Source: Oceanihabitans sediminis (GTDB lineage: Bacteria > Bacteroidota > Bacteroidia > Flavobacteriales > Flavobacteriaceae). From it: a DNA stretch of 64,000 nucleotides. The first letter of the stretch is position 1. Each line of letters starts with the position of its first letter. The stretch is taken from NCBI RefSeq assembly GCF_003337215.1, contig NZ_QPIG01000001.1:434001-498000 (forward strand), read 5' to 3'. The notes below the pieces were generated by a model. The model worked only from the letters and a program-made list of their open reading frames with translations, searched no databases and was not told the origin of the DNA. This document shows, in pieces, positions 35,920 through 44,313 of this stretch. Made by a program: the position numbers and the translations under genes.

Positions 35920-37554
35920 TTACTGTCTTACTAATCGGAATGATTTTGTTTGACTAGCATGCTTCAGAGTTACTATATAAACTCCAGAAGTCATAGCTTC
36001 ATTTGTTGAAACAGCAACTTGATTATTAGAGCAAACAAGTGTATTTTTATAAACTTGTCTTCCTGTCATATCAACAATACTTACATCTAAAGTCGCACCG
36101 TTTAATCCTGGAGCATGAATATAAAATGTAGTATCATTTAATGGGTTTGGATACAAACGACTACCTACTAACATGCTATTATCATCAATACTAGCTGTTG
36201 GATCTTCTACTAAAACAGTATAATCCTCAACCTCTCCATAAGCAAATACACCACAAGGGTCTGGATTAGCATCATCCCAAACAACTTTTACACGCATACG
36301 AGTATTTCCTAAGGCAGCATCTGCAGGAACCGTAATATCCATGGTGTGCGGACCAGATACACTTGTACCCGAAGCTAAAGTATAAACTTCTCCAGCATCA
36401 TCTAAAACACCATTTTGATTCCAATCAATAAAAGCAAACACATAATCACTTCCATCTGCAGTTATCTGCACCGATAATTGACTTGTTTCTTCTAAACCAA
36501 CAGTAGCTACTTGACTTGTAAAATCATTATATCCTAAGTGAGAAGTTGAGGAGTTATTAATACCTGCATAGGTAACATTAGTAATATTTTCATAATCGGT
36601 ATTATTAGCCGAACCATCACAATACTGTATTGTCGTAGTGAATGTAGCAGTAGAAGAATACACTGTCTCTCCCGATGCTGTACAAGTAGAAACCAATCTC
36701 CATTCTACTACATCTCCAAGCACACTAGGAGCTGCTGCATTATACGCTAGGATCTCATTAGAAGCTGTTCCTTCATCAACCCAACCTTGACTATTTGTAT
36801 TAGATTGCCATTGAAAAGACATTCCTGAAGTAGCCGAATATCCTTGAGCAGAAACCGTATAAGCTGAACCTGGATTTCCAGATGTTGGATCAACTATTGC
36901 TGTTCCTGCATCTGGTACACCAGTACAAGCTGTAATTACATCACAATCTCCAAAAAAGGAAACAACTCCATCGGCTGCCTCACCAAACCCAACTGGCTCT
37001 GGATCTGAACTAGCTATCCAAGTCCCATCAGACAAGAAATAGATAACATTAGGAGTATTCATTGCAGCGACAACTTCCATATAAGAACTTGCGCCACTAT
37101 AATCAATAGTTACACCAATCCAAAAAACAGTCTCTGTACTACCTGCTATAAAAGTAAAAGGACTAGCTAAATCTAAACTAACTTCCATAAGATCAAACCC
37201 GAAAGCATTTGATAAATATGTAGAGGAAGTTGGAACCTGCATAGTAGTAGAACTTAACTCGACTCCTGGCCCTGTTCCAGAGTCAGAATCTTTATAAAAA
37301 TGTAACTTAACACCATCTATAGGTACACCTGGTTCCACCAATACATTAAACTGAACAGTATTCAGCGTGTATGTACTATTAGCATCCACAACTAGATCGT
37401 TGGCAAAAATAAGACTATGTAGGCTTCCAAAACCATTCTCTACTTCTGCTCCAGCTAGGGTTTCTTGGGAGCAAGGTGTGGATTGCGCAAAACTGGAAGT
37501 CCACGTAAGCATAGAAATTATACCTACAAAAAATAACATTGTAATTTTTTTCAT
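35920..37554 (-). CDS. T9SS type A sorting domain protein with GEVEDY domain
   Basis: From the Met at 37554 (MKKITMLFFVGIISML) the protein has 544 residues with a signal peptide. The central part has beta-sandwich sequence and an Ig-like segment (ATSGMSFQWQSNTN). Residues about 330-460 form a GEVEDY domain (GEVEDYTVLVED near its end). The last ~80 residues are a type IX secretion C-terminal domain (SRLYPNPLNDT, SGVYIVTLKH, KSFRLVRQ). It is exported across the outer membrane and anchored or released there. Natural ligand unknown. The longer start at 37614 adds 20 residues before the signal peptide. Confidence 0.92.
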   Translation of the reverse strand: MKKITMLFFVGIISMLTWTSSFAQSTPCSQETLAGAEVENGFGSLHSLIFANDLVVDANSTYTLNTVQFNVLVEPGVPIDGVKLHFYKDSDSGTGPGVELSSTTMQVPTSSTYLSNAFGFDLMEVSLDLASPFTFIAGSTETVFWIGVTIDYSGASSYMEVVAAMNTPNVIYFLSDGTWIASSDPEPVGFGEAADGVVSFFGDCDVITACTGVPDAGTAIVDPTSGNPGSAYTVSAQGYSATSGMSFQWQSNTNSQGWVDEGTASNEILAYNAAAPSVLGDVVEWRLVSTCTASGETVYSSTATFTTTIQYCDGSANNTDYENITNVTYAGINNSSTSHLGYNDFTSQVATVGLEETSQLSVQITADGSDYVFAFIDWNQNGVLDDAGEVYTLASGTSVSGPHTMDITVPADAALGNTRMRVKVVWDDANPDPCGVFAYGEVEDYTVLVEDPTASIDDNSMLVGSRLYPNPLNDTTFYIHAPGLNGATLDVSIVDMTGRQVYKNTLVCSNNQVAVSTNEAMTSGVYIVTLKHASQTKSFRLVRQ

Positions 37555-37908
37555 AATAAAATACTTTAAATAATATTGATTAATAAAAAACCTCATCCCT
37601 ATATAAAAAAGCACCCATATTAGAACAGATATCTTTTTAATATGTTTTGAAGATTAATTAATGAAAATAGAAAATGTTTATTGATATTCCAAAATTCTTC
37701 GACTAACTACCAATATTCTCAGCATCTATACAGCGCTAAAAACAAAACACTTAACAATAATAAACATTGTACTCACAAGAAATTCCCAATATTATTGAAG
37801 CATATTTTTAATAAAAAATTCTATTAATTTTCTAAAATAATTTGTTTCCTAAAAACAAAAAAGCCAGCATTACATGCTGGCTTTTTTTATAAGTATTCTA
37901 ATATTATA
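37555..37908. other. 354-base intergenic stretch
   Basis: This A/T-rich stretch separates two leftward genes. Apart from the terminator at 37857-37888 it holds no open reading frame, RNA-like structure or repeat that I can support. The part nearest 37554 must hold the promoter of the T9SS-secreted protein, but I could not find an exact -7 box. Confidence 0.6.
37857..37888 (-). terminator. terminator downstream of the M13 peptidase gene
   Basis: AAAAAAGCCAGCAT, loop TAC, ATGCTGGCTTTTTT, directly past the stop of the leftward M13 gene. Confidence 0.9.
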
Positions 37909-40002
37909 CTACCAAATTCTTACTCTTTCTTCTGGAGCTATGTACATATTATCTCCTTCATTAATATCAAAAGCTTCATAGAAAGCATCAATATTTAATA
38001 ATGGTTGTACTGCTCTATTCATTCCTGGAGAATGTGGATCTGTTTTAATTTGATTCTTTAAAGCTTCATCTCTATATAAAGTTCTCCAAACAGTTGCCCA
38101 AGACATAAAGAAACGTTGCTCTGCTGTAAAACCATCAATATCTGCTGGTTTATTACCATCAAAACTTAGTTGTAAAGCGTCGTAAGCTGCAAGAACTCCT
38201 CCTAGATCTCCAATGTTTTCCCCTAAAGTAAAAGCACCATTAATATTCGTTTCTGGTAAAACTTCAATAGCACTATATTGGTCTGCTAAAGCTTTTCCTA
38301 AGTTTTGGAATTCTTTTAAATCTGCATCTGTCCACCAGTTATTAAGGTTTCCATCTTTGTCATACTTTGCTCCTGAATCATCAAAACTATGAGAAATTTC
38401 GTGACCAATTACAGCTCCAATTCCACCATAATTTACAGCATCATCTGCAGTAAAGTTAAAGAATGGTGGTTGTAAGATAGCCGCAGGGAATACGATTTCG
38501 TTATAAGCTGGGTTGAAATATGCATTCACCACTTGTGGTGCCATAAACCATTCGCTTTTATCTACTGGCTTACCTAATTTGTCTATGTTTTCTTGATAGT
38601 TATAAGCAGATACATTACGCATATTTTCTAAATAGCTACCTCCTTCTTCAACACTTTTAATTTCCATAGCAGAATAGTCTTTCCACTTATCTGGATAAGC
38701 AACTTTTACGCTTGTAGCACGTAATTTTTCAATTGCTTTTTTCTTAGTTTCTTCACTCATCCAAGGAAGAACAGAAATTCTATTTTCAAAAGCTGTAATT
38801 ACATTTGCAATCATTTTTTCTGCACGCTCTTTAGCTTCTGGCGGGAATTTTTGATCTACATATAATTTACCTAAAGCTTCACCAACAGACCTATTTAGGG
38901 TTTGTAAAGCACGCTCTTCTATTGGTCTTTGTACTTTTTGTCCTCTTAATTCTTTACTATAGAATTCCCAGTTTGCATTTTCTAATTCTGTACTTAATCT
39001 TCCTGCAGATCTATTTAATGTAGACCAACGTAAAAAGGTTTTCCAGTCAGACACATTGTTTTCTGCAAGAACAGACTGTAAAGCCTTCATATAGTTAACA
39101 TCACTTACAATTACAGTATCTAATGACTCTACACCAATACCTTTAAAATAAGTCTCCCAGTTTATTACAGGAACCATTTTTTGTAAATCGGTAATTGCCG
39201 TTGGGTTATAACGTTTAAGAGGATCACGACGATCTACCTTATCCATTTTTGGTTCCGCTAAACGAGTTTCAAAAGCAAGAATTTGCTCAGCTTGTGCTTT
39301 TGCTTCTTCTTTAGTATCTCCTAAGTATTGTAGCATTCTAGTAATATGAGCTACATATTTTTTTCTTACTTCTTTTGAGTCTGCATCATCTTTCACATAG
39401 TAATCTCTATCAGGTAAACCTAGTCTGCTAGTTCCTAAGTAACCAACATTCATATTACTATCTTTAGGATCTGCACTCACTCCAAAACCAAAGAAATTAC
39501 CACCTCCTTGAGGCTCCATTTCTATTAAATAGCCTTGTAAGTCTTCTATATTATTGATAGATGCAATCTTTTCTAGAAGTGGTTTAAGAGGTTCAATTCC
39601 TTGCTTATCTCTAGATTCTGTATCTAAGATAGTTTTAAAAAGAAAAACTGCTTTTTCTTGATCTGAACCTGGCAATACTTCAATGCTATTTAAATCTTTA
39701 TCATCTGCCATAGCAGCTTTTAAAATTGCTAAAGCATCTTCATCTGTTTTTTGACGAAGCTCATCAAAACTTCCCCAACGAGTTCTATCGTCTGGAATTG
39801 AGTTATTTTCTAGCCATTTTCCGTTAACATGTTTAAAGAAGTCCTCACTAGGTTTTACGTTAGTATCCATGTAATCTAAATTGATTCCAGGAATTTGTTC
39901 AACTACTTGAGCTACTTCTTTTTTCTCCTCTTGCTTACAAGCAACAAGTCCAACAAAAGCAAATGCACCAAGTAGTGATAGTTGTTTAAGGTTAGTTTTC
40001 AT
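37909..40002 (-). CDS. M13-family zinc metallopeptidase lipoprotein
   Basis: The 697-residue protein has a lipobox ending at Cys22 (FVGLVACKQ). It shows the neprilysin-type zinc motif GHEISHSFDD, the third ligand region ENIGDLGG and NAYFNPAYNEIVFPA before the zinc site, with length normal for M13. It probably cuts oligopeptides in the periplasm. It is transcribed leftward, possibly with the two lipoprotein genes upstream (115-base gap). Confidence 0.95.
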   Translation of the reverse strand: MKTNLKQLSLLGAFAFVGLVACKQEEKKEVAQVVEQIPGINLDYMDTNVKPSEDFFKHVNGKWLENNSIPDDRTRWGSFDELRQKTDEDALAILKAAMADDKDLNSIEVLPGSDQEKAVFLFKTILDTESRDKQGIEPLKPLLEKIASINNIEDLQGYLIEMEPQGGGNFFGFGVSADPKDSNMNVGYLGTSRLGLPDRDYYVKDDADSKEVRKKYVAHITRMLQYLGDTKEEAKAQAEQILAFETRLAEPKMDKVDRRDPLKRYNPTAITDLQKMVPVINWETYFKGIGVESLDTVIVSDVNYMKALQSVLAENNVSDWKTFLRWSTLNRSAGRLSTELENANWEFYSKELRGQKVQRPIEERALQTLNRSVGEALGKLYVDQKFPPEAKERAEKMIANVITAFENRISVLPWMSEETKKKAIEKLRATSVKVAYPDKWKDYSAMEIKSVEEGGSYLENMRNVSAYNYQENIDKLGKPVDKSEWFMAPQVVNAYFNPAYNEIVFPAAILQPPFFNFTADDAVNYGGIGAVIGHEISHSFDDSGAKYDKDGNLNNWWTDADLKEFQNLGKALADQYSAIEVLPETNINGAFTLGENIGDLGGVLAAYDALQLSFDGNKPADIDGFTAEQRFFMSWATVWRTLYRDEALKNQIKTDPHSPGMNRAVQPLLNIDAFYEAFDINEGDNMYIAPEERVRIW

Positions 40003-40117
40003 TTTTATTTAAGTGTTTAATTTTGGCCACAATTTACCATATAATAGCTTGTTAAGCACTTGTTTTGCTACATCTTAACAAAATATTAATAAATAAAAGC
40101 AAGTTGATTATGAAATA

Positions 40118-40651
40118 TTAATTTTTAACTTTTTCTAATAACTGTTTCATGTACAGACTATCAGATTCTTTTTTTAGAGCTATTACTTCTGAAACCTTTT
40201 CGTTAGGAATTGCAATAGACAAGACATAATGTGCAACTTTCCAGGTATTGTTTTCTAATTTCATAACTCCGGAGCCTCTACACAATTCCATTTGGGTATC
40301 TAATAACTCGTCAAACCAAGCTATTTTAGTATCTTCTGAAAGATAAATATTTCTTTCTAAAGCTGAAAAACTCCAAGCACGTCCCTTATCAAAATGTGGT
40401 TTAGAGTAGCTTTTAAATTCTTCTACTTGCCAGTTTTCAGAAGCATCTGTACCAATAAAAACGGCATCCTTAGTCATTAAATGAAAATACGCATTAAAAT
40501 CTGCTTTGGAAGCCGCATCATGCCAAGCGTCTAAATTATTATGGATTTCTGCTTTTATTTCTGTAGGAGAAGAAGAAATCTTCGGTTTTACATCTGCACC
40601 TATACAGGCTGATAGTAAAATGACAAACAATAATCCTAAAACTTGCTTCAT
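40118..40651 (-). CDS. SnoaL/NTF2-like lipoprotein
   Basis: From the Met at 40651 the protein has 177 residues with a lipobox (ILLSACIGA, Cys15). The body, LDAWHDAASKADFNAYFHLMTKDAVFIGTDAS, is the start of an NTF2-like cone fold (nuclear transport factor 2/SnoaL). These folds bind small molecules or catalyse simple reactions. The start at 40690 would overlap the upstream gene and adds 13 basic residues before the signal peptide. Confidence 0.85.
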   Translation of the reverse strand: MKQVLGLLFVILLSACIGADVKPKISSSPTEIKAEIHNNLDAWHDAASKADFNAYFHLMTKDAVFIGTDASENWQVEEFKSYSKPHFDKGRAWSFSALERNIYLSEDTKIAWFDELLDTQMELCRGSGVMKLENNTWKVAHYVLSIAIPNEKVSEVIALKKESDSLYMKQLLEKVKN

Positions 40652-40655
40652 CTTT

Positions 40656-41168
40656 TTATGGCTTTTGAATGTTTTGTGATTCTCTTTCAATCTTTTTATT
40701 CATTTGAAGATTTAAGTTTGAAAATGCAGATAAAAAATCTCTAAGCACCAAAAGCACTTCTTTTTTCTTTGGATTAGAAAGATTCATTACTCCTTCTAAT
40801 TTCAACATTTTAGTTTCTAAAGCTACTAATCTTGCTTGAATATGTGGTGTATCAAATTCGCTTGGCAAGGATTCCTTTAAATCTTTAATAAAGGCATTTA
40901 GAATTTCGTTATTCCCTTTAAAAAAAGAAAAATCTGCTTGTTGTACTTGTAAAACTATTTCATCTAGCTCTGTATACTTCTGCCAAAATTTATCTGAATT
41001 CTGTCTCTTTCTATCTAAAATAAATTGGTCATATTTTAAGGCAGAAATATCCTCTTTTGTTATTTGCGAAGCAGTTTCTTCTGTTTCGGTTTCTATTACT
41101 GGAGTTTTAGCTGCGTCTTTGCAGGAAAAAACACAAAAAACGAGTGCTATGTATAAAAATACTTTCAT
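40656..41168 (-). CDS. lipoprotein, unknown function
   Basis: The 170-residue protein has a lipobox (LVFCVFSCKDA, Cys16), an acidic Thr/Glu linker, then helices (FWQKYTELDEIVLQVQQADF, HIQARLVALETKMLKLEGVM). No known domain was recognised. Its stop lies 4 bases before the NTF2-like gene, so both are in one operon. A good -7 box lies upstream. Confidence 0.8.
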   Translation of the reverse strand: MKVFLYIALVFCVFSCKDAAKTPVIETETEETASQITKEDISALKYDQFILDRKRQNSDKFWQKYTELDEIVLQVQQADFSFFKGNNEILNAFIKDLKESLPSEFDTPHIQARLVALETKMLKLEGVMNLSNPKKKEVLLVLRDFLSAFSNLNLQMNKKIERESQNIQKP

Positions 41169-41190
41169 GTATGTTAAGCTATTGTGTTTA

Positions 41191-41198
41191 CAAATATA
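41191..41198 (-). promoter_or_regulatory. -7 box for the lipoprotein operon
   Basis: Minus-strand TATATTTG matches TAnnTTTG, 22 bases before the start at 41168. Confidence 0.5.
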
Positions 41199-41282
41199 TT
41201 GTATTCTTTGCTTTTATTGTTAATTACGCCTTTCGGTTCTTATTTTAAGTTAAATTTATCACCTTGTCTCTAGAATTCTTTA

Positions 41283-41290
41283 TATTTTTG
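41283..41290 (+). promoter_or_regulatory. -7 box for the threonine dehydrogenase gene
   Basis: TATTTTTG matches TAnnTTTG and ends 23 bases before the ATG at 41314. Confidence 0.5.
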
Positions 41291-41313
41291 ACACCCCTTA
41301 AATATAGAAATTT

Positions 41314-42264
41314 ATGACTTCAAAAATTTTAATAATTGGTGCTTGCGGACAAATAGGTTCTGAGCTTACACACAAACTAAGAGACATTTACGGTGTTGAT
41401 AATGTTATTGCTAGCGATATTAATACTAGAAATTTAGAACTAGTAAATTCGGGTCCCTTTGTAATTCTAGATGCTAAAAATTTCAACGCTATTAAAGACT
41501 GTTGTATTAACAACAACGTAAAAACAGTTTATTTAATGGCTGCTCTACTTAGTGCTACAGGTGAAAAATACCCAATGGAAGCTTGGGATTTAAACATGAA
41601 TTCGCTTTTCCATGTTTTAAACTTAGCGAAAACAAAAATAATTGATAAAATATTCTGGCCATCAAGTATTGCTGTTTTCGGACCTACAACTCCAAAAGAA
41701 AACACAGAACAACGCACTATCATGGAGCCTTCAACCGTTTACGGAATCACGAAACAAGTTGGTGAGCGTTGGTGTCAATATTACCACGAAAAATACGGTG
41801 TTGATGTAAGAAGCATCCGCTACCCAGGAATTATTAGTTGGAAGACATTACCTGGAGGGGGAACAACTGATTATGCTGTTGAAATTTATCACGAAGCTTT
41901 AAAAAACAAAACATACGAATGTTTTTTAAGTGAAGAAACAGAGTTACCAATGATGTTTATGGACGATGCCATTAAAGCAACCGTAGATATTATGCAGGCA
42001 GACACAGACGCTATTAAAATTAGATCGTCTTATAACTTATCTGCAATAAGCTTTACTCCTAAGGAAATTGCAGCTTCTATTCAAAAAGTGATTCCTGAAT
42101 TTACAATAAGCTACAAACCAGACTACAGACAAGACATTGCTGATTCTTGGCCAAAAAGCATTAATGATACTCCAGCTAGAGAAGATTGGAATTGGAAACA
42201 TGAATTTTCTTTACAAGATATCACTAAAGAAATGCTTACGCAGTTAGGAAAAAACAATGGATAA
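41314..42264 (+). CDS. tdh: SDR-type L-threonine 3-dehydrogenase
   Basis: The 316-residue protein has the NAD-binding loop GACGQIGSEL and YGVDNVIASDI at the end of strand 2. The catalytic YxxxK is in STVYGITKQVGE, and YPGIISWKTLPGGGTTDYAVEIYHEAL is the family hallmark of short-chain (UDP-galactose epimerase-like) threonine dehydrogenases. It oxidises threonine to 2-amino-3-ketobutyrate in the cytoplasm. It is transcribed alone or with the small gene 52 bases downstream. Confidence 0.9.
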   Translation: MTSKILIIGACGQIGSELTHKLRDIYGVDNVIASDINTRNLELVNSGPFVILDAKNFNAIKDCCINNNVKTVYLMAALLSATGEKYPMEAWDLNMNSLFHVLNLAKTKIIDKIFWPSSIAVFGPTTPKENTEQRTIMEPSTVYGITKQVGERWCQYYHEKYGVDVRSIRYPGIISWKTLPGGGTTDYAVEIYHEALKNKTYECFLSEETELPMMFMDDAIKATVDIMQADTDAIKIRSSYNLSAISFTPKEIAASIQKVIPEFTISYKPDYRQDIADSWPKSINDTPAREDWNWKHEFSLQDITKEMLTQLGKNNG

Positions 42265-42316
42265 TGTGATTTTTAATTCATTTTTAGGTAGATTAGCGTA
42301 ACCTAAACTCATAAAA

Positions 42317-42922
42317 ATGAAAAATCAATTATCTATTATCTTAATTTTATTCTGTACCACCTTTATGGTTGCTCAAAAAGGAAAAATACAGGAAGGCGAC
42401 TGGAAAAACTTAAAAGGCATTACTAAATACAACTTGGTTTTTGACTATTCTAATCTTGAAATTCCTAAATACGACAACGAAGAGGAGTTTTTAAAAGATA
42501 AAATGAAAAAACGAGAAGATAAGGAAGCAGGAGCAGGAGAAAGATTTAAAGAATCGTGGTTTGCAGACAGAGAAAACAGATACGAACCTAAATTTATTGA
42601 GTCTTTTAACAAGCGTTGGAAAGAAAATGAGATAGTAGTTGATAGAGATTTTGACGAAGCAGAACACACTATTAAAATCCACACTACCTTTTTGTACGCA
42701 GGATATAACGTTGGTGTTATGCGACAAAACTCTAAAGTAGACGCTATTTTAACAGTGTATAAAAATGATGCTCCAGACAAAGTGTTATTTGAAATTAAAT
42801 ACACCAAAGCTGAAGGTAAAGGTGCATTTGGTAACGACTTTGATTCTGGTTATAGAATTTCTGAAGCTTATGCTAAATTAGCTAAAACATTTGCTGCTAA
42901 TTTGAAGAAAAAAACAAAATAA
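42317..42922 (+). CDS. exported protein of unknown function
   Basis: The 201-residue protein has a signal peptide (MKNQLSIILILFCTTFMVAQ). The body is rich in charged residues (LKDKMKKREDKEAGAGERFKE) with beta segments near the end (KVDAILTVYKNDAPDKVLFEIKY). I do not recognise the family. It lies between the threonine dehydrogenase and the pigment cluster and converges on the halogenase-like gene. Confidence 0.8.
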   Translation: MKNQLSIILILFCTTFMVAQKGKIQEGDWKNLKGITKYNLVFDYSNLEIPKYDNEEEFLKDKMKKREDKEAGAGERFKESWFADRENRYEPKFIESFNKRWKENEIVVDRDFDEAEHTIKIHTTFLYAGYNVGVMRQNSKVDAILTVYKNDAPDKVLFEIKYTKAEGKGAFGNDFDSGYRISEAYAKLAKTFAANLKKKTK

Positions 42923-42940
42923 AAATTTCTTAGTTTTATA

Positions 42941-42969
42941 AAAAAGCGGACCTATTGGTTCGCTTTTTC
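42941..42969. terminator. bidirectional hairpin overlapping the halogenase-like stop codon
   Basis: AAAAAGCGGACC, loop TATT, GGTTCGCTTTTT with one mismatch. The leftward stop codon at 42952-42954 lies inside the stem. It probably ends both convergent genes. Confidence 0.75.
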
Positions 42970-44208
42970 TTTTTTTCCCATATCTATTAAATAAGCTAGA
43001 TTCTTCACTATTTTATCGTGCTTTTTAACAAACGGATTGGTTTCATCCCATACATATCCTGCAAGGACAGCACAAATTTGCCTCTTCACATCTTGGTTTT
43101 CTGGTCTATGAAAAAATAAGGTTTGTAAATTTCCTGTGTACCACTCTTTAACATAAGTAGAAAAAACATTTACTCCTTTCATTATATAACCAGTATAATC
43201 TGTTTCCCAATCAACCGTTTCTCCATTAAGTTCTTTAGTGATAAGTTTTGCTGCAAGTATAGCAGATTCTGTTGCAAAAGTTACCCCTGATGAAAAAACA
43301 GGATCTAAAAACTCTGCACTATTACCTGTTAAAGCATAGCCTTTTCCGTATAACTGTTTAACAGACTTAGAATAGTTTTTAATATGCACAGGTGGGAATT
43401 TAAAATCTAAGCCTTCAAAACGTTTGTAATAATATTTAGAATGCTTCAGAAGTTGTTGCATTTTTTCTGTAGTGCTTCCTTTAAAAGAATCTAGAAAGGC
43501 TGTTTTTCCAACAAAACCAATACTTGTATCTCCATTAGAAAAGGGAATCACCCAAAACCAGGTATCCAAATCCAATACATCAAAGGTAATAATGGTTCCC
43601 TCCTCACCTTCTGGTCTATTGGTATCTTTTACATGTGTAAAAATAGAAGAATGCTCCGGAATAGTTGATGGTTTATCTAAGTCTAGCAATCTTGGTAATA
43701 CTCTTCCGTAACCACTAGAATCTATAATGTGTTTTGCGTGGATCTTATAAACAGAATTATTCTCGTCTTTTATACTGGTAACAGAAGTTCCATCTTCATT
43801 AAAAACCACATCTACTACTTCATGTTGAAACGCAATATCTACGCCTCTATTTACCAGTTCTGTTGCAAGAACATTGTCGAAATCGGCTCTTGGAGCTTGC
43901 CAAGTCCAATCCCAACCTTCAGTGTGTTTTTTACTAAAGTCGAAGTTACATACAATATCTCCTCTTAAAAATCTCGCTCCGTGTTTTTTTTCAAAGCCAA
44001 AATCTTTTAGCGCATCTAGCAATCCAACTTCTTCAAAATGTTCCATGCATCTAGGCAATAAACTCTCGCCAATTACAAATCTAGGAAACTTACTTTTTTC
44101 AACTACTTTTATTTTTTTTCCTTGCTTATGCAAATAAGATGCAGATACACACCCGGAAGGCCCAGCTCCAATAATTAAAACATCAATACGTATTTCATTC
44201 ATAATCAT
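42952..44208 (-). CDS. flavin-dependent halogenase-like protein of the pigment cluster
   Basis: The protein has 418 residues from the first Met at 44208, or 416 from 44202. It has the FAD fold GAGPSGCVSASYL, then FPRFVIGESLLP. Counting from 44202, it has FxxKxGxxF at Phe70-Phe78 with Lys73, and WFWVIP at 215-220, matching WxWxIP. Flavin halogenases that act on phenols carry both of these motifs. It may chlorinate or brominate the phenol head of the pigment; a monooxygenase role is the main alternative. It is divergent from the ammonia-lyase gene and shares its promoter region. Confidence 0.82.
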   Translation of the reverse strand: MIMNEIRIDVLIIGAGPSGCVSASYLHKQGKKIKVVEKSKFPRFVIGESLLPRCMEHFEEVGLLDALKDFGFEKKHGARFLRGDIVCNFDFSKKHTEGWDWTWQAPRADFDNVLATELVNRGVDIAFQHEVVDVVFNEDGTSVTSIKDENNSVYKIHAKHIIDSSGYGRVLPRLLDLDKPSTIPEHSSIFTHVKDTNRPEGEEGTIITFDVLDLDTWFWVIPFSNGDTSIGFVGKTAFLDSFKGSTTEKMQQLLKHSKYYYKRFEGLDFKFPPVHIKNYSKSVKQLYGKGYALTGNSAEFLDPVFSSGVTFATESAILAAKLITKELNGETVDWETDYTGYIMKGVNVFSTYVKEWYTGNLQTLFFHRPENQDVKRQICAVLAGYVWDETNPFVKKHDKIVKNLAYLIDMGKKEKANQ

Positions 44209-44232
44209 TATTATATTTAAGCCGAATTACAT

Positions 44233-44240
44233 TAGATTTG
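44233..44240 (+). promoter_or_regulatory. -7 box of the rightward pigment operon
   Basis: TAGATTTG matches TAnnTTTG, 73 bases upstream of the ammonia-lyase ATG at 44314. It lies next to a leftward box for the halogenase-like gene. Confidence 0.5.
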
Positions 44241-44246
44241 TACACA

Positions 44247-44254
44247 CAAAAATA
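44247..44254 (-). promoter_or_regulatory. -7 box of the halogenase-like gene
   Basis: Minus-strand TATTTTTG matches TAnnTTTG, 38 bases before the start at 44208. The two opposed boxes are 6 bases apart, so their promoters overlap. Confidence 0.45.
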
Positions 44255-44313
44255 ACCACTTTACTATTAGTAATTTAAAATTATTACTAAAATAGTCAGA
44301 ATAATATATATAG

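Noticed and set aside
42445-42807. Minus-strand frames opposite the exported protein gene
   Set aside because: Shadows without signal or domain; the plus-strand frame has a signal peptide and normal composition.
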